Assembly (NCBI GenBank): GCA_000231825.2 | Contig: JH720301.1 | Location: 672,874-736,873, forward strand | From: Tetrahymena elliotti 4EA | Taxonomy: Eukaryota > Ciliophora > Oligohymenophorea > Hymenostomatida > Tetrahymenidae | DNA: 64,000 bases | Reading direction: 5' to 3' | Shown here: positions 16,605 through 27,713 of the stretch, piece after piece | Position numbering within the stretch: position 1 is the stretch's first letter | How the letters are laid out: each line of letters begins with the position of its first letter | Notes under the pieces: model-generated | Seen by the model: the letters and a program-made list of their open reading frames with translations, nothing else | Database searches by the model: none | What the model was told of the DNA's origin: nothing | Made by a program: the position numbers and the translations under genes

Positions 16605-19242
16605 ATGGGATGTGGTAAATCTGCCAATAAGGCAGATGTAAAAAATAACCAGGTTTATCAACCATAGGTAGTAGATTAATCAAAGTTTAAATATTAAGAA
16701 AAGTCAGCATAATAAAATAATGAACAAATTCTCATTGAACAGTAAATAACTCCAAAAAAAGAGCACTCTATTGCTCCAATGAGTAGTCAAAATAATTAAT
16801 AGCAGAAAACAATTAATGCAGCATATTATCCAAATGGAAAAGCTAACCTTTCTTATGCAAAATAAGGGAAATATTAAAGTATAAACAACAAATTTCTTTA
16901 CATTTTTGGAGTAAATTAGATAAATGAATAATAAATCCTAAGATTTGATATTGAAAATAAGTAATTTCAAAATTTATATCCAAATTTAACTTAAGATCAA
17001 AAAGAAAGCATTAGTATTTATAATTATACCTTATGCTTATAGTTAGATGAAGATAATATATTTATTTGTGGAGGAATAAACCAAGAATTAACAGAAATAT
17101 AAAATGATACCTATACTTTCAACATTAAAACTATGCAATTTCAAAAATAATAAAACTTAGTCACATCTAGATATACTCATTTTGGTTTGGTGCACAAAAA
17201 AAAAGTATATTGCATAGGAGGTAGAAGTTATGGTGATGATTAATAAGCTATTTTAAGATCTTGTGAAGTATTTGATTTGGAATAAGGATCTTGGTCTTTT
17301 CACCCTCCTTTAAATGTAGCAAGGTGCACTGGAATGGTTTATTTGTATAATGAAAATGATATTTATGTTGCAGGAGGATACTCTGGTCCTGATCAAAGAA
17401 CAAAAAAGATTGAAAAATTCAATTTATAAACTAATTAATGGGATATTATAGATTTTGGATTGCACATGGGCTTGGAGGGATCATTTTATATTGGATCTAA
17501 AATTTATAATGAACTTTTAATTTTTGGAGGTTTCTACAAGGGTGGAGCTACATCTTCTATTTTCTCTGTTGATATTTAAGAAAGTAAGTTTTTAACTGAT
17601 TTTTAAACTAAAAAATATTAAAAATATAATTTTAAAATAATTTTGAAATTCAGATATTTAACTACTTATTTTTTATTAAAGGATCAGTAAGATATAAGGG
17701 AAAAATGTAAAAGCAAAGGGTATTACATAAATCAGTTTAATCTAGTGATTTTTTGTTTGTTTTTGGAGGCGATGAAGCAAATCATGTAGAAAAGATAGAT
17801 CTTAATACATACAAGTCACAGATTATTTCAGTGAAGAATAATTTTACTGATTTTTGTGATTAGTTTGAAATCGAAAAATATAGTGCATGTCTATATACTC
17901 AGTAAGTAGAATATAAAGCAAAAGATAATAATTAAAACAAAAATAATAATCAAGATCAGCATAACAGTTATTAGGAAGAAGAAATTAAAAAGGAATAAGA
18001 TATTATTTATCATCTTCTGGGAACAGAAGAATAGCCGTTTATGATTTAGTTTCAGGGCATAAATGAATAAGATATTGAAGTAAAGTCAGTTCCTACTAAT
18101 TTAGAACTTAGTTGTTATCAAGGTGGTTGCAGGTTAAATTAAAACGAAGTATTTTTAGCTGGAGGAATATCTTCTTCTATGAATTAAGTATTAAATAGGT
18201 GTTTTATTTATAATTTTGAAAAGAAATCAAAAACCAAGCTTCCACCTATGTTAAGTTAGAGATATGCATTTAATTGTTCATATTTCTAAGAATTAAATGA
18301 AATATATGTATTAGGAGGTAGAAGCTACAGTAATCTTGACTATATGGACAATTAATCTATTGGGGATGCAAGTTAAGATCTAATACTATAAAAGCTTTAA
18401 TAAAATGATTCATAGATGTATAATAATAACAATAAATAGAGTCTCTAAGGCTCTTAGATGGTTAGTAAAAATCACATACAGAGCACTCAAATCAAAAATA
18501 GCTAAATAATTAATAATAAAAGTAATTATACTTATAATAAAAACTAAAGTCAGTTAAATGAGAATATATCTTAACTGCCTCAAGACCAAGGTGATGTACT
18601 AGCTTTATGTGAAAAGCTTGATTTAAAGACAAAAAAGTGGACTTCTTTACCTTAGATGAATAGACCTAGATCTTCTGCTTGTTCATTTATTTATTTGAAC
18701 AAAATCTATATATATGGTAAGAACCATTTATTAGACAATCAAAAAAAATATTTTAATTTTTATTTAAAATTAAAGGGGGGTATCATGGTAGTGACATCTA
18801 TTAAACAATAAATATGGAAAGTTATGACTCTAAGAATAATAGATGGGAAGAGCATAGCATATAGCTGAGTATATCTATTCCATCTTTAGAAGCAAGCCAA
18901 ATAATTAAAAATCCAATTAGTTAAAACACCTTTTTTATTTTTGGAGGTCAAGTAGGATCTAAGCCATCAAACAGTGTGTGGGAATTAGATATTCTTAACT
19001 TAAGTTAAAAAGAAATTGGTCTAATGAAATGCACCAGATATTTGCATAAAGTTGTCAAAGTTAAAGATAATTAAAATAGCTATAAAATTGCAATAATAGG
19101 AGGAAATGAAAACTAAATGATAGAGTTTTATGAATAAAACCATTAGAGCGATAGCAATAATGAATAAATTATTAATTATTTTAACAGTATTTTTGAGAAC
19201 ACACTAGGTGATAAAGTTATGAAAAAATATTTAGTTATTTGA
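16605..19242 (+). CDS. Kelch-repeat protein with N-terminal acylation signal
   Basis: Three exons (16605-17583, 17682-18716, 18776-19242) encode 826 aa. Introns are 17584-17681 and 18717-18775. The second intron splits the codon before a kelch Gly-Gly pair. The protein begins MGCGKS: Gly2 and Ser6 fit N-myristoylation and Cys3 fits palmitoylation. From about residue 95 to 785 there are roughly eleven kelch-type strands with the Gly-Gly hallmark, for example FICGGIN, YCIGGRS, YVAGGYS, LLIFGGF, LFVFGGD, VFLAGGIS, YVLGGRS, IYGGYHG, FIFGGQ and IIGGNEN. That is enough for two beta-propellers. A Gln/Asn/Ser-rich, probably disordered loop interrupts the second set (about residues 555-615). No BTB, BACK or F-box domain was seen, so this is not a cullin adaptor of the usual kind. 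A membrane-anchored propeller scaffold is the likely role; partners are unknown. Confidence 0.93.
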
Positions 19243-20105
19243 TTATTAATAGGTCTTATTTATAATATTAATTTTAAATAATTAATAGAAATGAAATTTA
19301 TATTTATCTTTAAAGTTGAATCCATTTGTATGTATTCCTCAAACAACTATTCAAATTAGAATCCTAAAACATTAAAACAGCAAATTTTACTATTTACTAT
19401 TTACTCTAGTAATATTTAAATTCAACTATTTTATTTTTTAAATATTCATCATGAATGTTTTAATATCAACCTTGTATCATTAAAGAGAGACACAATTTTA
19501 TTTAACAAGAAATTTTTATTAACATTATTTATTTTTGAAACAAATTCTTATTTTTGTAAGGAATTGAAAATAATAATTTAAGAATGTATGGTGTTTGGAA
19601 GAGAGAATATTTTAAAGATATTGGGTTGCATCCTATTTATTTTGTTACATAATAATGAATTTTGCTAATTTCTAATCATATTTTGTGTAATTTATAAAAG
19701 AAATTTAGAGAATCTAATTTATTGATTTTAATTTTCAATTAATAGTTTATTAAGATTCTATTGTAAAATTTTAAAATATGTTAAATAGGAAATGTTTTTT
19801 ATAAAAATGTACTTTTTTACATGCATTAATGTCTTTATTATATTTTAAGTGTTACTTTGGCCAGCTATTTTATTTATTTGGGTTAAATTTTTCTAAATAG
19901 AAATCATTTAGTGCTTCTTCATGTAGATTTTTTATCAAAAAAACACTCAATTTTTTTGTATTAAAAAAAATAGTGTAAAGAAAGAAAATTTAATATTATT
20001 AATAATTCTATCGTACTACACTTTATCTATTAATTTATTCAGCATCTAATTGATTTTACAAAATTAATTATCATAAATTCAAAATAACTATTAAAATTTA
20101 AGGAA
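19243..20105. other. Intergenic, A+T rich
   Basis: 3' flank of the kelch gene and promoter region of the first secreted Cys-rich gene. Nothing specific recognised. Confidence 0.6.
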
Positions 20106-20510
20106 ATGAAAAGCTACGTTTTTGCAATTTTAACAATTACTTCAATCACTTTTGGTGCCTATTACTTGATTTAAGGAGAGTAAACTCCAGTGAGTTTACA
20201 AAGCTCTTTGACTACTGTCAGAAATTGGACTCAATGCTAAACAAAAGTAAATGAGCCTTGTACATAATGCCCAAAATATGAGCATCCTATTTGCTTAGAT
20301 GGATTTATAGACACAAATAATTGTTTACTAAGAGATAATGAAGATTGTACAGCCTTTTGGGAATTTGTTTACAATCCTTCTAATGTTGATAGTACCTTAC
20401 CAGAAAGTATGTCCTAATGCATAAAATCTTGCGAGTTGTTTGCATAAAAGGAAAAACATTTAAAAAATTGGTTCTAATAGAAATTCCACTCTTGTGCTGA
20501 ATAACAATGA
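20106..20510 (+). CDS. Small secreted Cys-rich protein, copy A (134 aa)
   Basis: Single exon of 135 codons including TGA. The N-terminus (MKSYVFAILTITSITFGA) is a good signal peptide. The mature part has nine Cys in about 90 residues, Trp and Phe in a central block (DCTAFWEF), then SQCIKSCELF and a C-terminal QQKFHSC. It is paralogous to the protein at 21528-21953. They share eight Cys positions, the FW pair, a following N-x-D-x(2)LP-x-S segment, and a W-x(2)-QKF-x(2)-C ending. Many Gln codons are TAA/TAG, unlike the second copy. No enzymatic motif is visible. Disulfide-rich secreted ciliate proteins include mating pheromones in other genera and secretory-granule contents, but this fold is not one I can name. 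Confidence 0.85.
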
Positions 20511-21527
20511 ATAAAATAAATATCATTAATTAAATGAAATTGAAATATATAAAACAATTGAAATATTTCTTAATTCATATTGTTAAGTATATATATTAAA
20601 TCTAAGTATAATAAATTTACTTTATAAATATGTATTAAAAGGATTTTTTGCTTTTAAAAAATTACAAATCAGTCAGTAAATCTAAACTTAAAAATTTTTT
20701 AATGTTAATCCTTTTAAAACTCTCTTGTAAAATAAAAAAAGGATCTATATTTGGAAATTATAAAAAGTAAAATCCTCTTCTTGTTCTGTTTTCTTCTAAG
20801 AATTTTGATTGTAACTGGGTACTAAGGTAATCAAAAAAGTTGAAAAAAATCAAATTAAAGTATTATGAGTTTTTAAAATATGGAAAAGATATGCTTTAGA
20901 TCCAATGTAATAAATTGAGCATTTTTTTAGTAACTTGGAAATATTAATCAAGATACAGAAATAATAAAAGTGAATGGTCTGATAAGATTTTTCTTAAAAG
21001 TAAGACATACTATCAATTGATCTTTTTTAAGTAAATGTTTTTAAGTAAAATAAATCTTTATTTTTCTAGCTTAAAAAATAGACAAATGTAAGCATTTTTT
21101 AAAAGTGTTATGATAGATTGATGTCAAAGTATGAGAATTTTATGTACATATTTTATTATTTTTCAATATTAATTTTTCTTTTGGAATACTTTTCTTTTTG
21201 TGATAATAAGCTATTTGCGATTAGTGATTGTGAGAAATCCCATACATTTCTATAAAAATTGTATGGACATACATACTAATTTTTTTGTTTAGTATTGATA
21301 ATTAATAGATAGATTGTGGTTTTCTTGAATTTGTTGTATGACTTGTAAATGAATTTCTTAATTTGATTTTATATTGATGAGCCCTACATAAATCGAATAG
21401 AACAAATAATGCGAAGAAAGAAAAGTTAACAAGATTACCAATTTTTAATATTCGAATTGTTTATATACTTATAAAAATATAAAAGAATAAATAAATAATT
21501 ATTGCTAATTGATCAAAACTTGAAAAA
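20511..21527. other. Spacer between the two paralogous genes
   Basis: About 1 kb of A+T-rich sequence. I looked for a third, decayed Cys-rich copy and found none. Confidence 0.55.
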
Positions 21528-21953
21528 ATGAATAAACTTTACTTCTTAACTTTCCTTGGTGTTGCAACCTTGTTATCCGGAGCTTCTTTCCTCACCCAAT
21601 ACAACCTTGATCATAGCGAAGAACTTCTCTCCTCTTCATCTTCCTTAGTCACTATGAGAAAATGGAATGATTGTGTTAACTCTAATGTTGGAATTGCTTG
21701 TGTTGATGCTCCCAATAAAGTTCATCCTCATTGCTACAATACCTTAGTCTACACCAACAACTGTTTATACTTGAGTACTCCTGATTCTTGCTAGAAATTC
21801 AACACTTTCTGGAATGACTCATCAAATATTGACAACGTTCTTCCTCAATCTTTCTTAGATTGCGTTCAAGATTGTGATGTCTATGCTTCCTAAGACACTT
21901 ATTTCTACAGATGGTACAATCAAAAATTCAGAGTTTGCAGCACTGAAGCCTGA
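21528..21953 (+). CDS. Small secreted Cys-rich protein, copy B (141 aa), codon biased
   Basis: Single exon of 142 codons including TGA (complete only when two in-frame TAG/TAA codons are read as Gln). The signal peptide is MNKLYFLTFLGVATLLSGA, followed by an acidic and 5-Ser linker (EELLSSSSS). The mature domain has eight Cys, matching copy A, and ends W-x-NQKF-x-VC. Base use differs from its neighbour. Gln is mostly CAA, third positions are often C (ACC, CTC, TTC, TCC), and the coding part is visibly richer in G+C than the flanks. In Tetrahymena this preferred-codon pattern goes with very high expression. I infer an abundant secreted product, for example granule or extracellular; the exact role is unknown. 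Confidence 0.88.
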
Positions 21954-23643
21954 TTTAGATTGCTATTTATTAACAAAATGATTTATTAAAATAATAATAT
22001 ATTTTAAAAAAAACTATGATTATCTATAAATTTTATATATCATGTACTTTGACAATTACTATCAATACTTTAATAATAAAAAATGGTGCTTACAAATTAA
22101 ATTACTTAAATAAATAAATTAAAACCTTTTAATTATTTAAAATAAATATTTATTTGATTATTTCATACTAAATTTAAATTTAGAGTAACTTTATGAGTAA
22201 AAACTTACACTTTAAAAATAGCTATTACAATTAAGATTTTAATTTAAAAGGTAAGCTGATTATACTAATTAAGAAGAAATTATAAAAACATTATTTAGAC
22301 AATTTTACTGTAACTATGATGAAATCAAAACTTACTTAAGATAAATTTAGAGATATTAAGCTCAGGCACTATTTAATTTCATAAATATCTACAATTAATT
22401 TTGTTTTTTTTCCATTAATATTTATTTATTTATTTTAAAAGATTGATTAGATTTTGCTTTCAAAGCTTTTTAAAAAATCTATTATATTAATTTTTATCTT
22501 TGTGTAATATGTATTAAGTATTTAGATTTCTCAACATCCTCAAAAATGAAATAATTATTAAATTTATCTTTTTTTTCTTATTTATTATAAAATAATAATC
22601 AATTCTATCATTTCATTGTATTAAATGACAAAAAATTAGTTGAAAAATAGTTTAGTTTTTGTTTTTTTTTTGGGATTACTCTTTTAATTTCATACTTGTT
22701 AAATTAAAAATTTATTTTCAATTTAAAATAGAAATAAGAATTTTAAATATCTTTTTATTAGTTAATCCCATAAATTTAATTTGTCATAAGGACAGAAGAT
22801 TATCTTATTTTTTAAATAGATTATTTTAAAAAATAAAATCTTCAAAAATTTCAAATTTTAATTGTTCCTTATAATTAAATAATTATATTTGTAATAAAGT
22901 TTATTTTATTTTTTTTGGTTTATTAAAAATAAGATTTGTTAATTTCAAAAAAAATATTTTTCTCAATAAATTTTAATACTTTTTTCTATTTTAAATTGTC
23001 AATAATAGATACTTCTAAATTTATGAAATTCAAATAAGTATATATTTTATAAAATTTGTAATTTTAGATTGTTGAAAATGTAAGAAAAATAGTTTTAAAA
23101 GCTTAAGATTGTAGGAAATAAAATAGCTAAAGGAATTAGAATGTTTCAAATTAAATCAAAAAAGATTTGAGTTGGAGAGTTTATTTTTAAAATTTGAAAT
23201 TTAGTTGTAAAATAATTCAATAAATAAATTTTAATGATGAAAAGGATAGATGTTATTAGCAGACAGTTCATTTTATTTGGATATGATTGAATAGTTATAA
23301 TTTAAAATAACAAAATATTCAGATTGACATTGATTTATTTGACAAGAATGAAAAACAAAATACTGAATTTATATTAAATGAATGAATAATTGAATAATTT
23401 TTCAAAATTACGATAACTAAAAACATTAAAAACATGAATGAATGAATCAAGCAAATTATTTATTTAGTAATTATCTCTTTATTTTTTTATCATTCATAAT
23501 AAAATTAAAATAAATAATTTATCAAAACCAAATCTTTTCAAAAAGGTCTGTCTGTCTATAGCCAATCATAAATTTAAACAGTTTAAGTTTAGCAACACTC
23601 GCATTAAGTATTATAGATAATATAAACAAAAAGTAAATTGAAA
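21954..23643. other. Intergenic, A+T rich, one doubtful open frame
   Basis: 1.7 kb without a gene I can defend. An ATG-to-TGA frame at 22193-22549 (118 codons) and an overlapping frame in another phase around 22190-22440 are open, but they conflict with each other and have biased K/N/I/F/Q composition. Short GAAT runs occur near 23378-23450. Confidence 0.5.
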
Positions 23644-26449
23644 ATGGATAGTTTATCTTAAAAGTCTGGAAGAAGCTAGCATTAGAATTATTCTCATCAA
23701 TAAACTCCTGCTAGAAATTTAAATAGCTCTTTTCACAATCAACAATAGATCCAAAATAACGATTTTTAAAGCTCTTAGAAACAAAAATACGAAAGAAATT
23801 TAAATTAGAGTGGCTTTATTTAACCAATTAGTGTACATCCCCTCTAAGCAGATGGTAAATACTTATTATTCTGATTTTTATTCATTTTACACTTTAAAAT
23901 TATACAGGATTCTAGCAACCCAAAGACATTTACGAGAATTAAATAACAATGAAATTAAAATCACAAGAGAGGGAAGATTAATTAACTTGTTTAACACTTA
24001 AAATAATTCTTACTCCAGGAAATAATGTTCATGGACAAGTCCTTTAGATGGAATTAACTGATGAACTCAACCAGTAATTTATAATTAAAATTTTTGATTG
24101 AAAGCCTAATCTTGTAAATGAAGCAAATAAGTTTTGTAAAATGTTAACATCAACTAACAAATGAAAACATTAACTCTCACTTTATTTTAGGCTTTGTTAA
24201 TGATAATACACTAGATGAATAAATATATAATGTTTGTTTTAAAATATTTTTAAAATTTAGATTGTTCCTTTATATTTTGCAACTTAGTGAAACTGATTTC
24301 TTACAAGTAAAGAATGACTAAAACTTAATTGTAGATTTCAATGGATTCCCTACTAAACTCATAGAGCTTTTAGAGCTTTCTCTTAATTCTAACAAAGAAG
24401 ATAAAATACAGTAAAATGATAATAATTATTTTTTTTAGTTTTAAAACAAACATAGAAGTGTTTTGAATTATTTTTAAACGTTTTATTTTACAAATTAGGT
24501 TTGGATGTGTCTTTGAGATTAAATCTAATGGTGAGGGATTTTTGAAAATAACAGAGATGAATTAATTCAAAACATTAGTTCATTTAGCATTAAAATTCAG
24601 ATGTGCAAATGATGAAGTCTTGAAGAATTACTTAGCAAATAAGCTAACAAAAGAGTAAAATGAAAATGAAGAACTTAGAATTAAGAATTCAAGAATTGAA
24701 GAATAACTTTAAGATTCTCAAAATAAAAATGAAGAGTTGAATTAATAATTAACACGCTTTTCGTAAGAAAGAGAATAGCAAGAAGAACAATTAAGACTTG
24801 AATCTTCAAAGAAACTCCACCTTCAAAAAGAAGAATACTTACAAAGAGAAAGCGAACTTAGGAATACTTATGAATCAAAGCATCAATTAATATTAGAAAG
24901 ATTAGAAAAATAAATCTAAGATTTATAAAACTAGGTCCAAAATCTTTAGAAGTAAAATTCAGACTTAAACGAAGTTAAACTTAATTTAGACTCCTCAGTA
25001 AGAGAACTTTCAAGCAAAAATAAAGTCAATGAAAAAGAATTAGACATTGTAAATAAAGAAATTTAAACATTAAGACTAGATAACAAAAATTTAGATAGTG
25101 TTCGTTTTGCCTAAGAAAAAAAAATAACAGAATTAACTGTGAAAATTGAAAGTCTTGAAAAGCAAGTTATTGATAAAGACTAGCTCATCAACAGCTCAAA
25201 ATCATTGAACTCTAACAATGAAGATTAAAAGGTAAATAATATTAATAAATCTTACTAATTTGTGTTAATTTTAAAAATTATATACAGAAAATGCTTGAAA
25301 AGGAACTTAATGAAAAGAATTAAACCATAGACAAGCTAGAAAAGAAGCTCGATTAATGCAAGGTCGAAATTGAAAAAGGTAATGATGTTATTGATAAAAT
25401 TCGTGAAGCTCTTGAAAAGAAGAAAAAGAAATAAAAATAAAAAGAAGTTATAATCCTCTAGTAAGAACAAAACATACAAAATCTATAAAATAGCATTGAT
25501 ACTTTAAACAGACAAATTATTGAAAGTAATTTATTCTTCTATTTTGCTAGCATTTATTGACATTTTTATTCATTTTTTTATCAAACATTTTTGAAAGATA
25601 AATTTGAATTTCAAATTAACAATTGCTCCTTCAATAATTTCATTTTTAACAAAATTAGTATAAAGAGAAAAAGATAATTCTGAAATTAAGCTTAAAGAGC
25701 TCTCAAATGCTAATTCTGATCTTAAGACTAAGATTTAAGAGTCATAAAAAGTTTTAGAATAGAATTAATCCAGTAAATATTATATTTTATAACTATTAAT
25801 GATAAGATGTTAAATTATTTTTTAATAAAATTAAAGTGATTCAATATTTAAATAATTAACTCAATAACACAAGACCTAATATCCCTACAGGTTTGTCTTC
25901 AACTATTGCTGGATAAACTTCAGGTTCTTATAGACCTAATTATGCTGCCACATCTACTATTTCTCATACGAAATATGGAACTTATGCCAATACATTTACT
26001 GGTGAAGATGTAGTAAATTAAATTAAATCAAATTGTATTTTTATAATTATTTTTCATTAAATTACAGAAATATTCATAAGACCATCCTCGTTCTCATACA
26101 CCTTTAAGCTATAGTTAAAAAAATAATAATCCTGTTCATTACACCAACCTTTACAGCTAAAGCATTAATTAAGGAGCAACATTCCATTAAACTAAATCAC
26201 CTATAACAAAGGATTTTGATTATGATAATGAAGAAAAGGGATAGGTAAAATTAAAATTTTTTAGGATGAACAAAATATAAAATAAATATTAATAAAAAGG
26301 AAAATCATACAAACTTGCATAGCAAATATACAGCTTCTTATAGTGCTTAAAGAAATAGTAATAGTTTTAGTGTAAATAATACTATAAGTGCTGTTGGAGA
26401 AGGAAATATTGTTCCTATAAAATATCGTGACCCAACCAAAAATTAATGA
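23644..26449 (+). CDS. SAS6: SAS-6 centriole/basal-body cartwheel protein
   Basis: Nine exons encode 704 aa. Introns: 23855-23907, 24074-24260, 24411-24498, 25232-25287, 25526-25658, 25773-25836, about 26013-26067, 26245-26299. Spliced length is 705 codons. After a 75-90 residue Gln/Asn/Ser-rich leader comes the SAS-6 head: CLTLKIILTPGN, QMELTDELN, FLYILQLSETDF, LIVDFNGFPTKLIELLEL, then the PISA-type block ITEMNQFKTLVHLALKF. Phe199 in N-Q-F-K is the residue I believe corresponds to the head-to-head contact Phe of Chlamydomonas SAS-6. Residues about 220-540 are coiled coil, ending in the family motif MIQYLNNQLN. A 160-residue Ser/Thr/Tyr/Asn tail follows. SAS-6 heads assemble into nine-fold rings that template centrioles. 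The gene is on the same strand as the upstream genes, with no operon. Tetrahymena is known to carry two SAS-6 paralogues; I cannot tell which this is. Confidence 0.95.
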
Positions 26450-27072
26450 AGTTAATAAGATAAAACAAATAAGAATGAATGATATTAAAATATTAAATTT
26501 ATATATAAAATTAAAAACCCTAAAATCTTTAATAAAGAAACAAAAAAAGAATAATTTTCCAATCTATTTTGATATATTAAATAAGTATAGTTAGTGCATG
26601 CATATCTTTCTATTTATTCTATTAAGAACCCATCTAGAATTATTAGCTAATTTATTTGTTATATTTTTTAAAACAATAAAACTCTTCTTACAATATTTAC
26701 ATACCTTACATTATTTTGTTCCTTCTTTTATTTTACATTTTTATTATATATTCAATTTAAATTTTAAAAAAATATTTAAATAAAATAAATTTATTAATAA
26801 AATGTTAAAAAATGAGTAAATATGATGAGTTGAAAAATAAGAGTAATTTTTCATTTAAAAATATTGTATTGAAATTAATGTGAATAATTGATAAAATTTT
26901 GATAGCTACTCTACATAAAGTTAGATAAATAAGTAAAAAGGTTAACTAAAAAATTATATTAGTCTTTAAAATTAGGTTAATTATTTTGAAATTATCTTAA
27001 AAGTTTAGAATACTTAAATATTATTATTATAAAGGATTTTCTGAATATTTCATTTTAGGTTTGTTATTTGTT
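26450..27072. other. Convergent intergenic region
   Basis: Lies between the 3' ends of SAS6 (plus) and the small membrane-protein gene (minus). Only A+T-rich terminator-like sequence; no hairpin stands out. Confidence 0.55.
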
Positions 27073-27462
27073 TCATTCATAAAATTCAGTTTTGAGATTA
27101 CATTAACATAATTAGCAGCTAATTTATTCTTTTTTTAGAGTCTACTTGCTAGTTTTAACTGTAGATTTTTTTTTATTGCATAAGTTTTTGCCTGATTTAG
27201 TTGTATAACTATTTCCTAGTTCATTTATTTGATAAAAAGGACCAATATTTAAGTTTTTAATGCCTGAATTAAGTCTAGTTATTTATAATTTTTTGAAAAT
27301 ATAGTAAAGCAAACACAGAGCCAATATAGCAATATTGATGAAAATAATTAATATATCTGGTATTCTAACATCAATTCCAAATAAAAATGTATGATTTTCT
27401 ATCAAATTATTTGCATAGAATGAAATATTTTCATTTTCTCTTTAAATAGCTTCTAAATCCAT
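27073..27462 (-). CDS. Small single-span membrane protein, 129 aa
   Basis: An ATG-to-TGA frame of 130 codons (MDLEAIQRENENISF...). One clear membrane segment lies at about residues 42-64 (ILIIFINIAILALCLLYYIF). A basic, Ser/Thr/Lys-rich tail follows, ending with a Cys cluster (CQLCQC) eight residues before the C-terminus. No family recognised. The N-terminal 40 residues are polar, so it may be oriented with the basic tail in the cytosol. The frame stays open upstream into the neighbouring sirtuin-like gene's 3' end, but that gene terminates at its own TGA in a different phase. I therefore treat this as a separate gene about 250 bp downstream. It could be a terminal exon of something else, so confidence is moderate. 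Confidence 0.6.
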
Positions 27463-27713
27463 TATGTAAATCCTTTGATTGTTGAAATTAAAATACTTGC
27501 TTTATTTACAGCTGTATGAATTGTGAAAGTTTTTATTTTGCAAAAGATAATAATTAAATATAAAAAATAGGCTTTACGTGCTAAAACATTCAAAAATAAT
27601 TATATAATAAATATTTGTATAATACTTTAATGTAGGATTAATTCTCAAATCTAGTAGACGAATAAGCACAATATTAATATTAAACAAATAAAAAAACAAA
27701 GAAACATTTTTTT

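Noticed and set aside
22193..22549. 118-codon ATG-to-TGA frame and an overlapping frame with protein-like composition
   Set aside because: With a single stop codon and this A+T content, open frames of about 100 codons arise by chance. The two overlap in different phases and no splice reconciles them. RNA-seq would decide.
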